Source: Thiohalorhabdus denitrificans (lineage in GTDB: Bacteria > Pseudomonadota > Gammaproteobacteria > Thiohalorhabdales > Thiohalorhabdaceae). From it: a stretch of DNA of 64,000 nt. The position numbers and the translations under genes are program-made. The notes under the pieces were generated by a model, which worked only from the letters and a program-made list of their open reading frames with translations, was not told the origin of the DNA and ran no database searches. The DNA lies in assembly GCF_001399755.1 (NCBI RefSeq), contig NZ_LJCP01000008.1:124001-188000 (forward strand). The letters run 5' to 3'. Positions 41,775-52,193 of this stretch are shown here, one piece after another; position 1 is the stretch's first letter, and the number at the start of each line of letters is the position of its first letter.

Positions 41775-42647
41775 TCACTCTCCCAGGGCGGCCCGGAGCC
41801 GCTCCAGGGTCCGTCTTCCGGCCGGGTGGTCCCGGCTGCGAATCACCGCCACGCGGCCGTTGGCGGGGCGCCCCGTGCCATCCAGGTCCAGGGCCACGGT
41901 TACGCCCTCCTCGCCCGCGTCCGGGACCGCGCCCAGATCCAGGCCCACCTTCTCCCCGTGTCGGCTGAACAGCGAAAACAGGTAGCCGCCGGGCAGAGGG
42001 CCCGGATCGCGCCAGACGCCCTCGTCCACCAGGGCCGCCCAGGCGGGGACGAACCCCGGTCCGTAGAAATCGAAGAAACCGTTGGAGCCGCGCAGGTGGG
42101 CCTCGATGAGGGTGGCGCCGATCAGCTCGAAGTTGCAGATACCCGTATAGCCGGGGAGGTTGGCGGCCACCCACTCGCTGAGGATCCGCTCGTTGGCCGG
42201 GCGCTCCACCCCGATGCGCCAGTACACCGGCCGGCCGTCCACCCACTCGTCGCCGGCCACAGTGTGGGCGAACCAGACCACCTCGCCGTCGCGCACCAGG
42301 CAGTCGGTGCTGCTCTGCTCCCCCTCCAGGTACCGGCACCAGAAGGTGCCCGGAACGTGGGCCACCCCGCCCGCCTGCGCCTTGTGGGCGCCGATGGCCA
42401 TGCCCGCCAGGTTGGTGATGGGGCGCACGAACACCGGCTCCCCGGCCCCCAGGCCCAGCTCGGCGGGCTCCACCCCGGCCGGGGCGGCCACCAGGCCCTG
42501 GGACAGGGCCAGCTCCAGCTTGTTGTAGACCCAGCGATGCGCCGGGTTGAGCCGCCACGCCGCGCCATCGCTGACGCCGATGTCGGCGGCGGGCTCGGCG
42601 GCGTCGAACAGGAACCGGCGTTCCGGAAGGACTCCGTGGAAGGGCAT
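41775..42647 (-). CDS. Putative ATP-grasp-like protein
   Basis: 290 residues. Weak ATP-grasp features are visible: VYNKLELALSQGLVAAPAG (about 40-58), VFVRPITNLAGMAIGAHK (about 72-89, a nucleotide-lysine strand and Gly loop), WCRYLEGEQSSTDCLV (about 103-118), and NFELIGATLIEAHLRGSNGF (about 171-190), which is placed like the metal-binding E-x-N/E-x-R/N end of the fold. The substrate is unknown. AAGGAG lies 7 nt before the start. It is 19 bp downstream of the molybdopterin enzyme, so they are probably cotranscribed. The fold call needs structural confirmation. Confidence 0.45.
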   Translation of the reverse strand: MPFHGVLPERRFLFDAAEPAADIGVSDGAAWRLNPAHRWVYNKLELALSQGLVAAPAGVEPAELGLGAGEPVFVRPITNLAGMAIGAHKAQAGGVAHVPGTFWCRYLEGEQSSTDCLVRDGEVVWFAHTVAGDEWVDGRPVYWRIGVERPANERILSEWVAANLPGYTGICNFELIGATLIEAHLRGSNGFFDFYGPGFVPAWAALVDEGVWRDPGPLPGGYLFSLFSRHGEKVGLDLGAVPDAGEEGVTVALDLDGTGRPANGRVAVIRSRDHPAGRRTLERLRAALGE

Positions 42648-42666
42648 CGGCCGCTCCTTTGCGGGC

Positions 42667-44766
42667 TTACTCCCCGGCGGGCGCCACGTTGCACAGCCCG
42701 GACTTGAAGGGCGGGAAGCCGCTGATGGGATCGGGGTGGGCGTGGTCGGTGAGGCGGTTTACGTCCGCCCCGGCCCAGCCGTGGAAGCAGTGCACCACCC
42801 CGGGCTTCACCGCGTCGGTCACCTCGGCGGTGAAGGTCACTGCCCCGCGGGGCGTGTGCACCTCCACCGGCGCGCCGTCGGCGATCTCCAGCGGCTCGGC
42901 GTCCCAGGGATGGAGCTGGGCCCGCGGAACCGGATCCCGGGCGGCCAGGGAGGGGAAGCGCTGCTGCTGGGAGTGGGTGAAGTACTTGCTGCGCCCGCCG
43001 CTGGTGAGCACGAAGGGGTGCTCCCGGGCCAGTTCGGGGGTGGACGCGGGGCTCTCCGCCGGCTCGCGGTACACCGGCAGCCCGTCGTAGCCCGCCGCCC
43101 GCAGCTCCTGGGAGTCAAACTCCACCTTGCCGCTGGCGGTGGGGAAGCCCCGCACCTCGTAGAGCCGCTCGCCCTCGAAGGCCTCCTCGTCCAGGGCGTC
43201 CGCGAAGACCATGGCCCCGTCCGGGTCCTCGTAGGCCTGGCGGCGCACCTCCGGGGCCAGCCCCTCGGCGGCCTCCGCCCAGGACGCCGCCAGGTCGCCG
43301 TGCCAGAAGCGCTCCGCCATGCCCAGGCGCACCCCCAGGTCCAGGGCAACCTGGGCATCGGGCCGGGCCTCGCCGCGCGGCTCCAGCACGGAGTGGCGGT
43401 AGCGCACCTCGCCGCGGAACTGGCAGCCCGGGTAGGCCACCAGCGCTTCGCGCTCCAGGTTGGTGGCCGCGGGCAGCACGATGTCCGCCCGCTTGGCCGT
43501 CTCGGTGAGAAAGAAGTCGGAGCAGGCGAAGAACTCCAGGGCCTCCAGGGCGGCGAGCATGCGGCCGCTGTTGGGCCACATGGAGGCGTTGATGCCGATG
43601 GCGAAGAGCCCCCGGATGGGCTGGGGCTCCCCGGTGAGGATGGCGTCGGGCAGCAGCATGCTCTGGCCCGCCGGCCAGTAGCGGGTCCAGATGGGGTAGG
43701 TCTCCTCGCCGAGCCGGGGGGGAAGATCGTCGATGGTCTCGCGGAACAGGTCGATGGGCTTGGGCCGGACCTTGTCCAGGAAGAAGCGGTTGCCGCCGGG
43801 AATGTCCAGATTGCCGGTGGTGGCCGCCAGCAGAATGATGGCCCGGTGGTTCTGGAAGCCGTTGCTGTGCTGGACGGTGGCGGTGGGCGACAGGGCGATC
43901 TGGGCCGGACCGGAGGTGGCGTACAGCTCCGCGGCACGGCGAATGGCCCCGGCGTCCACCCCGCAGATGCGGGCCACCCGCTCCGGCGGGAATTCCCGCG
44001 CGTAGTCGCGGAGGCTGTTCCAGCCCAGGGCCCAGCGCTTGAGGAAGGCCTCGTCCGCCCAGCCGTTCTCGAAGATGACGTGGTGGAAGGCCAGCGCCAG
44101 GGCGCCGTCGGTGCCGGGTCGAATCTGCAGGTGGATGTCCGCCGCCTCGGCGGTCCTGGTTCGCCGCGGGTCCACCACCACCATGGCCCGTCCTTCCCGG
44201 CGCTGCGCCGCGTGATGCTCCTCGAAGGGCACCACCGAGGCCGGCGGGTTGGTGGACCACACGAGCAGGCAGCGGGTCTGCTCGGCCTCCAGCAGGCTGG
44301 CGGACTTGAGGCGGTAGCCCAGCGTCAGCTTCTCCGCCGCCAGGGTGGCCGAGAAGCAGCAGCCCGACTCGGTGAGGTAGTTGGGCGAGCCGAAGGCGTG
44401 GGCCAGGCGCTGCAGCTGCGGCCGCGCCTCCTTGGTGTAGCCGGCGAAGAAGGCCGCCTGCTCGGCCCCGTGGCGCTCGCGGATCTCCGCCAGCCGGGCG
44501 GCGATGGTGTCCAGGGCCTCGTCCCAGGAGATGGGCTCGAAGCGGTCGCTCCCCCTGGGGCCCACCCTCCGGAGCGGCTGGAGCAGCCGCTCCGGGTGGT
44601 ACTGCCGCTCCAGCTGGGCGGCGCCCCGGGGACAGTCGGGGCCGCTCAGGTCCACGGCCCGGCCGGCGCCGTCGACGGCTACGTCGAAGGCGCAGTTGGC
44701 GTCGCATTCGTAGCAGGTGGTGCGCTTCCAGGTGGTGCCTTCCGCCGCCATGGACTCCCTTTCCAT
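42667..44766 (-). CDS. Molybdopterin-dependent oxidoreductase (DMSO-reductase family)
   Basis: Cytoplasmic bis-MGD enzyme, 699 residues, without a Tat signal. An N-terminal 4Fe-4S motif CYECDANC (18-25) has its fourth ligand at Cys45 in PDCPRG. The Mo-ligand region near FGSPNYLTESGCC (125-137) offers Cys136 or Cys137. MPT domains follow (VWSTNPPAS, VVVDPRRTRTAEAADIHLQIRPGTD), and the C-terminal cap ends near HCFHGWAGADVN. The residue after the second Fe-S cysteine is Asp, as in acetylene hydratase, but acidic residues there are common in this subgroup. No electron-transfer subunit is adjacent. ATG 44751 with AAAGGGAG upstream may be the true start. The substrate is unknown. Confidence 0.85.
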   Translation of the reverse strand: MERESMAAEGTTWKRTTCYECDANCAFDVAVDGAGRAVDLSGPDCPRGAAQLERQYHPERLLQPLRRVGPRGSDRFEPISWDEALDTIAARLAEIRERHGAEQAAFFAGYTKEARPQLQRLAHAFGSPNYLTESGCCFSATLAAEKLTLGYRLKSASLLEAEQTRCLLVWSTNPPASVVPFEEHHAAQRREGRAMVVVDPRRTRTAEAADIHLQIRPGTDGALALAFHHVIFENGWADEAFLKRWALGWNSLRDYAREFPPERVARICGVDAGAIRRAAELYATSGPAQIALSPTATVQHSNGFQNHRAIILLAATTGNLDIPGGNRFFLDKVRPKPIDLFRETIDDLPPRLGEETYPIWTRYWPAGQSMLLPDAILTGEPQPIRGLFAIGINASMWPNSGRMLAALEALEFFACSDFFLTETAKRADIVLPAATNLEREALVAYPGCQFRGEVRYRHSVLEPRGEARPDAQVALDLGVRLGMAERFWHGDLAASWAEAAEGLAPEVRRQAYEDPDGAMVFADALDEEAFEGERLYEVRGFPTASGKVEFDSQELRAAGYDGLPVYREPAESPASTPELAREHPFVLTSGGRSKYFTHSQQQRFPSLAARDPVPRAQLHPWDAEPLEIADGAPVEVHTPRGAVTFTAEVTDAVKPGVVHCFHGWAGADVNRLTDHAHPDPISGFPPFKSGLCNVAPAGE

Positions 44767-44886
44767 GCCCCCCCTGATCGGAGGGGACGCCGTTTGCCCG
44801 ACTCAAAAAGGCGGGCATTCTGGCATATTCGGGCGGCCGATGGAGAGGGCGACGCGAGCCGGAACCGGAAGGAGTCGAGGGGCGCC

Positions 44887-46083
44887 TCAGGCTGGTCCCT
44901 CCGCGCCGCGCCACAGGCACCGCCCGAACCAGAGGCCGAACAGGGGGCCGGCGGCGAGCGGCAGCAGGAGGTAGGCCGGCGGCAGGGCGTAGCGGACGGC
45001 CGCCAGCAGGGCGAGGCTGGCGACCGTCACGGCGAAGCCGATGGAGTTGGCCAGGGTCAGGGCGGAGCCCACCAACGCACGGGGGGCATGGCGGGCGTTC
45101 AGGGCGGAGAACTGCGGCGAGTCTCCCGCCACCGTCACCCCCCAGACCAACAGGAAGGGCACGAGCAGGCCTTCCGGGGCCGCGAAGGCCAGCGGTGAGG
45201 CCAGGCAGCACAGCCCGGACACCGCCAGCTGCCCCAGGGCCACCGGGCCGCTGCCCAGGCGCCGGGCCAGGAGGCCGCCGCCGGCACAGCCCAGGGCCCC
45301 GGCGGCGATCACGCCGAAGGTGAGCAGGGCCGTCTCGTCCACCGGGAAGCCCCGGGCCAGCAGCCACACCGGCACGAAGGCCCAGAAGGCGTAGAGCTCC
45401 CACATGTGGCCGAAGTAGCCCAGGACCGCGGCGCGGAAGCGGGGCCGCCGGAAGGCCCCGAGCACGCCACCGAAACGCACCGGGCCGCCCCGCGCCAGGT
45501 AGGGCCCCTCCGGAACGCGCCCGACCAGGAGGCCGCCGAGGACCGCCGCCAGCGAGGAGGTCCCCAGAACCAGCCGCCAGTCCCAGGCCGCGCCAAGGGC
45601 ACCTACCAGATGCGCCGAGGCCGTACCCAGCACCAGCGCCCCCACCAGGAAGCCCAGGGCCAGGCCGAGCCCGCCCCGATACCAGCCCGCGGCGATCTTC
45701 ATGCCCACCGGATAGACCCCGGCAAGGAAGAAGCCGGTAAGAAAGCGGACGGCCAGCACCGCCTCCAGCGAGCCCGGCACCGCGGCCACCGCCAGATTGG
45801 CCGCCGCCGCGATCAGTGCGGAGCCCAGGAAGACCCGACCGGGATGGAGGCGGTCCGCCACGCCCAGCAGGGCGAACACCAGGGTGCCGCTTATGAAGCC
45901 GAGCTGCACCGCCGCGGTTACCAACCCCTCCCCGCCGGCCAGCCCCCAGCGGGCCTGCAGCTCCGGTATCACGGCGTTGGCGGCGAACCAGACGGAGGTG
46001 GCCAGGACCTGACCCAGGACGATGGCGGGCAGAATCCAGCGGGGGACGGCTTCCGGCTCGGCGGGATGGTCGTCGGCTTGCAC
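44887..46083 (-). CDS. MFS transporter
   Basis: 398 residues with twelve predicted transmembrane helices and the MFS loop motif ADRLHPGRVFLG between helices 2 and 3. The layout (VWFAANAVIPELQ at the first helix, GMKIAAGWYRGGLGLALG after the fourth) resembles the CynX/NimT-like or anion transporter group of MFS. It lies 120 bp upstream of the molybdopterin enzyme on the same strand. Import of the enzyme's substrate, or export of a product, is a reasonable inference. Confidence 0.85.
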   Translation of the reverse strand: MQADDHPAEPEAVPRWILPAIVLGQVLATSVWFAANAVIPELQARWGLAGGEGLVTAAVQLGFISGTLVFALLGVADRLHPGRVFLGSALIAAAANLAVAAVPGSLEAVLAVRFLTGFFLAGVYPVGMKIAAGWYRGGLGLALGFLVGALVLGTASAHLVGALGAAWDWRLVLGTSSLAAVLGGLLVGRVPEGPYLARGGPVRFGGVLGAFRRPRFRAAVLGYFGHMWELYAFWAFVPVWLLARGFPVDETALLTFGVIAAGALGCAGGGLLARRLGSGPVALGQLAVSGLCCLASPLAFAAPEGLLVPFLLVWGVTVAGDSPQFSALNARHAPRALVGSALTLANSIGFAVTVASLALLAAVRYALPPAYLLLPLAAGPLFGLWFGRCLWRGAEGPA

Positions 46084-46174
46084 CGGGCTCGGCTCCGGGA
46101 GGGGTTCATGGCCTCCAGCAATGGTACCCTCTCCGCCCTCCGGGAACAGAGGCCCGAACCAGTCGGAGGAAGGC

Positions 46175-47350
46175 GTGGCCCACTACGACGTGGTCATCAT
46201 CGGCGCCGGCGCCGCCGGGCTCATGTGCGCCGCCACCGCCGGGCAGCGCGGCCGGCGGGTGCTGGTGGTGGAGCACGCCGGCAAGGTGGGCAAGAAGATC
46301 CTCATGTCCGGCGGCGGGCGCTGCAACTTCACCAACCTCCACACCGGCCCCGAGCACTTCCTCTCCGCCAACCCCCACTTCATGAAATCGGCCCTGGCCC
46401 GCTACACCCAGTGGGACTTCCTCGCCCTGGTGGAGCGCCACCGCATCCCCTACCACGAGAAGAAGGCCGGCCAGCTGTTCTGCGACCGCAAGGCCAAGGA
46501 CATCCTCGGTATGCTGCTGGAGGAATGCCGGGCTGGCGGGGTGACCATCCGCACCAAGTGCGCCGTGCGGGACCTCACCGTGGACTCCCCCCACCGGATC
46601 GCCACCGACCTGGGGGAGTTCACCGCCGACTCCCTGGTGATCGCCACCGGCGGGCTGTCCATCCCGCGCATGGGCGCCACAGCCTTCGGCCTGGAGCTGG
46701 CGGAGCGGCTGGGCCTGGCCATCCAGCGGCCACGGCCCGCCCTGGTGCCCTTCACCCTGCCCCGGGGGCAGCGCGAGGAGCTGGCCGAACTGTCCGGGAT
46801 CTCCCTGGAGGCGGAGGTACGCTGCGGGGACGCGGCCTTCCGCGAGGCGGTGCTGTTCACGCACCAGGGCCTGTCCGGCCCGGCCGTCCTCCAGGCCTCC
46901 TCCTACTGGACGCCCGGAACACCGGTAACCATCGACCTCCTGCCGGACCTGGACCTGGAGGAGACCGTGGCCGCGGCCCGGCGCAACCACCCCAACCTCC
47001 ACCTGAAGAACCTGCTGACCGACTTCCTGCCCCGGCGGGTGGCCCAGCGCTGGTGCGCCCAGCGGGTGCCCGACAGGCCCCTGGGCCAGCTCTCCCGGGC
47101 GGACCTGCAGCGGGCCGCCGAGCACCTGCACCGCTGGACCTTCACGCCCGCCGGCACCGAGGGCTACGCCACGGCGGAGGTGACCCGGGGCGGCGTGGAC
47201 ACCGGGGAGCTCTCCTCGCGGACCATGGAGGCGAAACGGTATCCGGGGCTCTACTTCATCGGCGAGGTGGTGGACGTCACCGGCCATCTGGGCGGGCACA
47301 ACTTCCAGTGGGCCTGGGCCTCCGGTCACGCCACGGGGGAGGCGGTCTAG
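46175..47350 (+). CDS. HI0933/YhiN-family flavoprotein
   Basis: 391-residue NAD(P)/FAD-dependent oxidoreductase. It begins with the FAD dinucleotide fold YDVVIIGAGAAGLMCAATAG, then the family block GKVGKKILMSGGGRCNFTN. ATGGLSIPRMGATAFG near 176 and the C-terminal FAD motif GEVVDVTGHLGGHNFQWAWA follow. GTG 46175 with GGAGGA 5 nt upstream is preferred. The family is related to BaiN-type reductases; the cellular substrate is unknown. Divergent from the MFS gene and convergent with the HAD gene. Confidence 0.9.
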   Translation: MAHYDVVIIGAGAAGLMCAATAGQRGRRVLVVEHAGKVGKKILMSGGGRCNFTNLHTGPEHFLSANPHFMKSALARYTQWDFLALVERHRIPYHEKKAGQLFCDRKAKDILGMLLEECRAGGVTIRTKCAVRDLTVDSPHRIATDLGEFTADSLVIATGGLSIPRMGATAFGLELAERLGLAIQRPRPALVPFTLPRGQREELAELSGISLEAEVRCGDAAFREAVLFTHQGLSGPAVLQASSYWTPGTPVTIDLLPDLDLEETVAAARRNHPNLHLKNLLTDFLPRRVAQRWCAQRVPDRPLGQLSRADLQRAAEHLHRWTFTPAGTEGYATAEVTRGGVDTGELSSRTMEAKRYPGLYFIGEVVDVTGHLGGHNFQWAWASGHATGEAV

Positions 47351-47363
47351 CGCCGGCGGGAGG

Positions 47364-48062
47364 TCAAGCGCCCCCGTCCTCCAGGAGGGCGGGCAGCCCG
47401 CGCAGGCAGGGAAGCTCGTGGTGGGGCCGGGCCAGGCCATCGGGCCAGGAGGCCGCGGCCCGGTTGATCCAGACGGTCCGGGCGCCGAGATCCCGCGCCG
47501 CCTGGACATCCCGTACCGGATCGTCCCCCATGTGCACCAGGGCGGTGGCGGGAAGGCCCAGCTCGCCGCAGGCGGCCCGGAACATGGCCGGATGGGGCTT
47601 GGGGGCGCCCACGTCCCCGGCGGACAGGACCAAGTCGAACATCCCGGCCAGGGGGGTGTGAGGGACGTGGGCGTTGCCGTTGGTCAGGGCCACCAGGGGG
47701 AAGCGGGCGCCCAGCCGCTCCAGAATCCCCGGTACCTCCTCGAAGGGGGTGACGCGGTTGCGCTCGGCGAGAAAGACCTCCATGGCGGCCTCGGCCACGC
47801 CGGGGGCATAGCCCGCCCGCTCCGCGTGCCAGCGCAGGGAGGCCACGCGCAGGGCGGTCATATCGGCCGCCAGGTCGGGATGGCGCTCGGCCATCTCCAG
47901 GCGGATGGCCCGCATCTCCTCCTGGCCGTATTCGGCGGTGATCCGCGGGCAGTGGGTGGCCAGCCAGCGGTACACCGCCCCCTCCGCCCGGGCGATCACG
48001 TCCTCGCAGGGCCAGAGGGTCTCGTCGAGATCGAAGGTCAGTGCGCGTTGTGGCTGTTCCAT
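47364..48062 (-). CDS. HAD-family phosphatase (YigB-like)
   Basis: 232 residues. HAD motif I is DLDETLW (Asp11, Asp13), motif II is ALTNGN near 125, Lys of motif III lies in GAPKPHPAMF near 155, and motif IV is GDDPVRD near 178, with a helical C1 cap between I and II. E. coli YigB acts on a flavin-synthesis intermediate and other phosphates; the same activity here is likely but not proven. It is a lone gene convergent with the flavoprotein gene. Confidence 0.82.
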   Translation of the reverse strand: MEQPQRALTFDLDETLWPCEDVIARAEGAVYRWLATHCPRITAEYGQEEMRAIRLEMAERHPDLAADMTALRVASLRWHAERAGYAPGVAEAAMEVFLAERNRVTPFEEVPGILERLGARFPLVALTNGNAHVPHTPLAGMFDLVLSAGDVGAPKPHPAMFRAACGELGLPATALVHMGDDPVRDVQAARDLGARTVWINRAAASWPDGLARPHHELPCLRGLPALLEDGGA

Positions 48063-48238
48063 GAATCCGCTTTAGGGGTCTTCCGGGCTGCTCCTTGGAG
48101 GGATCACGTGCCAGGGGGTTCCCCAGTCCGGGAGGAGACCCCGCTCTTTCCCCAATTCCCTCCCCGGCCTTGCCATGCTTTAAAGGGGGAGGCTCCCCGG
48201 CCCAGCCCGCCGGGGCCCCCTCGCGCTCGGAGTCGCTG

Positions 48239-49120
48239 ATGCGGTTCTGGCTGCTGACCAACCCCCATTCCGGAGCGGCCGAACGGCTGGCCGGTCTCGA
48301 TGCGGACCTCCGGCGGCAGGACGTCGAGGTCTTCACCCCCGACGGCCCGGAGGAGCTGCGCCGCCTCCTCGTAGCGGCCCGGGAGCAGTGCGACCGCCTG
48401 ATCATCGCCGGCGGCGACGGCACGGTCCACCGGGTCGTCAACGGCATGGCCGGGGACTTCCGCCACCCGGCCCTGGCCCTCCTGCCCCTCGGGACGGGGA
48501 ACGACCTGGCCCGCACCCTCGCCCTCCCCGGAGACCCGCAGGCGGCGCTGGAGCTGGCGCTCACCGCCACCCCCCGGCCCCTGGACCTCCTGGAAGTGAC
48601 CTCCCCAACCGAGACCTGGTACGGGGTCAACGTCTGCGCCGGCGGCTTCAGCGCCGAGGTCACGGAGGCCGTGGACAGCGAAAACAAGCAGGCCTGGGGG
48701 CCCCTGGCCTATCTGCGCCAGGCCGCCGGCACCGTCACCGAGCTGCCCAGCCACGAGATCGCCCTGCGCTTCGACAACGAGCGCCCCCGACGGTACGACG
48801 CCCTGAACCTGATCGTCGCCAACGGCCGGACCGCCGGCGGCGGCATCACGGTGGCCCCGCGGGCCGATCCCCGCGACGGCCTGCTGGAGGTGGTCACGGT
48901 CCAGAACGCCCCGCGGCCCGATCTCGCCCCCCTGGTGCTCCGCCTGCTGGCCGGTGACTACACCAACAGCGACCTGGTGGCGACCCGCAGCGCCCGCTCC
49001 GTGGAGGTAACCAGCGACCGGGAGATCCTGTTCAGCACCGACGGCGAGCTCCGCCGGATGCAGGAGGTCCGCTTCCGGGCGCGGCCCGGGGCCCTACGCT
49101 TCGTGGCCGGACCCTCGTGA
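48239..49120 (+). CDS. Diacylglycerol-kinase-family lipid kinase (YegS-like)
   Basis: 293 residues from ATG 48239 (GGAG 8 nt upstream). It has the NAD-kinase-like fold: LLTNPHSG at the start, the nucleotide loop IIAGGDGTVHRVVNG near 60 and LLPLGTGNDLARTL near 85, then a beta-sandwich domain with FSTDGELRRMQEVRF. Homologues phosphorylate phosphatidylglycerol or diacylglycerol at the membrane. The longer open frame to 48095 has no family sequence. Confidence 0.88.
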   Translation: MRFWLLTNPHSGAAERLAGLDADLRRQDVEVFTPDGPEELRRLLVAAREQCDRLIIAGGDGTVHRVVNGMAGDFRHPALALLPLGTGNDLARTLALPGDPQAALELALTATPRPLDLLEVTSPTETWYGVNVCAGGFSAEVTEAVDSENKQAWGPLAYLRQAAGTVTELPSHEIALRFDNERPRRYDALNLIVANGRTAGGGITVAPRADPRDGLLEVVTVQNAPRPDLAPLVLRLLAGDYTNSDLVATRSARSVEVTSDREILFSTDGELRRMQEVRFRARPGALRFVAGPS

Positions 49121-49198
49121 GCCGAGCCGTCAGTGGGATCCTGTCCGGTTTTTGCGGCCTGCTAGAATGGCGGCGCCCATACCCAGCAGAGCACCTCG

Positions 49199-49651
49199 AT
49201 GACCATCTGGATCGACGCCGACGGCTGCCCCACCGACATCCGCCAGATCGTCCTGCGCGCCAGCCGGCGCACGGAGACCCCGGTGGTGCTGGTGGCCAAC
49301 CGCGACCTGCCCGAGCCCAAGGCGCCCCAGGCCTCCACAGTACGGGTGGGAGCGGGGGCCGACGTGGCCGACAACTACATCGCCCAGCACATGGCGCGGG
49401 GGGATCTGGTGGTGACGGCCGACCTGCCCCTGGCGGCCGATGTGGTGGACAACGGCGGCACCGCCCTGTCGCCCCGCGGCGAGACCTACACCGCCGAGGG
49501 GGTCCGTCAAAAGCTCTCCATGCGCGATTTCATGGAGCAGATGCGCGGTGCCGGCCTCGCCGGCGGCGGCCCCGCCCCGCAGAGCAACCGGGACCGGCAG
49601 GCCTTCGCCAACGCCCTGGACCGCTGGCTGGCCCAGCAAAGTCCGGACTGA
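49199..49651 (+). CDS. yaiI: DUF188/YaiI-family protein
   Basis: 150 residues of the UPF0178 (YaiI/YqxD) family, a PIN-like fold of unknown activity. Diagnostic parts are IWIDADGCPTDIRQIVLRAS at the start, GADVADNYIAQH near 53, DLVVTADLPLAADVV near 68 and LSPRGETYTAEGV near 92. The acidic residues Asp6, Asp8, Asp55 and Asp74 could form a metal site. It follows the lipid kinase on the same strand. Confidence 0.9.
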   Translation: MTIWIDADGCPTDIRQIVLRASRRTETPVVLVANRDLPEPKAPQASTVRVGAGADVADNYIAQHMARGDLVVTADLPLAADVVDNGGTALSPRGETYTAEGVRQKLSMRDFMEQMRGAGLAGGGPAPQSNRDRQAFANALDRWLAQQSPD

Positions 49652-49674
49652 CCCGCCCCCGTATACAGGTACCC

Positions 49675-49700
49675 GTAGGAGCGGCGGTCCCCGCCGCGAC
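49675..49700 (+). repeat. Single REP hairpin of the GTAG type
   Basis: GTAGGAGCGG followed by CGGTCCCCGCCGCGAC folds as GCGGCGG-TCC-CCGCCGC. It matches the REP units in lptM (5453 and 5538) in the GTAGGAGCGG foot, stem length and GCCGCGA end, with compensatory changes in the stem. It lies between convergent yaiI and uup. Confidence 0.7.
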
Positions 49701-49706
49701 CTCCCG

Positions 49707-49734
49707 AAAAGCCCCCTACCCCCTCGTAGGGGGC
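49707..49734 (-). terminator. Rho-independent terminator of uup
   Basis: On the minus strand GCCCCCTAC and GTAGGGGGC pair around a 6-nt loop and are followed by TTTT. It begins 2 bp after the uup stop codon. Confidence 0.88.
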
Positions 49735-49736
49735 GT

Positions 49737-51632
<1,896 letters not shown>

Positions 51633-51978
51633 GAAGCAATACCGTTGTGCAGCCAGAGAAACGGAAGGCGCCCCTCCCGGAGGCAGGGGCCGCCAGGGAG
51701 GTGCGCCGGGGAAGGCATGGTAACCGCTTTTCCCGGAATCGCCGAAGCCGGGCCGAAGCGGGGACGACCATTGTCAGAATTTACATGTCCCGCAGCGGGA
51801 GCGGCCGCCCGGAACATCTCCTGTCCATGGCGTAATAATCGGTTTTTGGAAACAAAAATAACCAGACCCACCCGGCCGCCGAACCGGACGTCGCCCACCC
51901 TCCAGGGTCCACCCTCCGGGGCATTTTTTTACAGGACGCCCGCACCAACCCACCCTCGGCGTTCCGCCGGTCCGCCTC

Positions 51979-51990
51979 CCCTTTTCAGGG
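51979..51990. promoter_or_regulatory. Candidate activator site CCCTTTTCAGGG
   Basis: This differs by one base from 10907-10918 and ends 60 bp before the -24 box of the rmlBA promoter. It is also the centre of a larger dyad (CCTCCCC/GGGGAGG), so a plain hairpin is an alternative reading. Confidence 0.35.
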
Positions 51991-52050
51991 GGAGGAGCTA
52001 GCCCTTGAGAATAGGGGATTTATCGCTCCCGCCTTGTAGGCCTCGGACCT

Positions 52051-52066
52051 TGGCACCCTTCTTGCG
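52051..52066 (+). promoter_or_regulatory. Sigma-54 promoter of rmlBA
   Basis: TGGCAC-CCTTC-TTGCG has the exact RpoN spacing and differs from consensus only at the last base. Transcription would start near 52078, about 115 nt before rmlB. It requires RpoN and an AAA+ activator; no activator gene lies in the window. Confidence 0.75.
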
Positions 52067-52193
52067 GTTCCCCCGGTAACGACCGGGACAATCGGGCCTA
52101 CGGAGCCTGTGGACCACCGAGCCCGGTCCGGCGCGCCGCCCGGATGTCCGCCCGGGCGGAGGTACATGCTCCACCAGCCGAAAGAGGCCTGAC

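Larger units (their letters stand above)
51633..52193. other. Divergent intergenic region uup / rmlB
   Basis: 561 bp with no gene that can be supported. It holds an AT-rich patch (51832-51868), a T-run near 51924, a CCTCCCC...GGGGAGG hairpin containing the CCCTTTTCAGGG dyad (51979-51990), and the sigma-54 promoter at 52051. The length fits a control region with distant activator sites. Confidence 0.6.

Noticed and set aside
42667-44766. Calling the molybdopterin enzyme acetylene hydratase
   Set aside because: Only the Asp after the second Fe-S cysteine supports it, and acidic residues there are common in the family.
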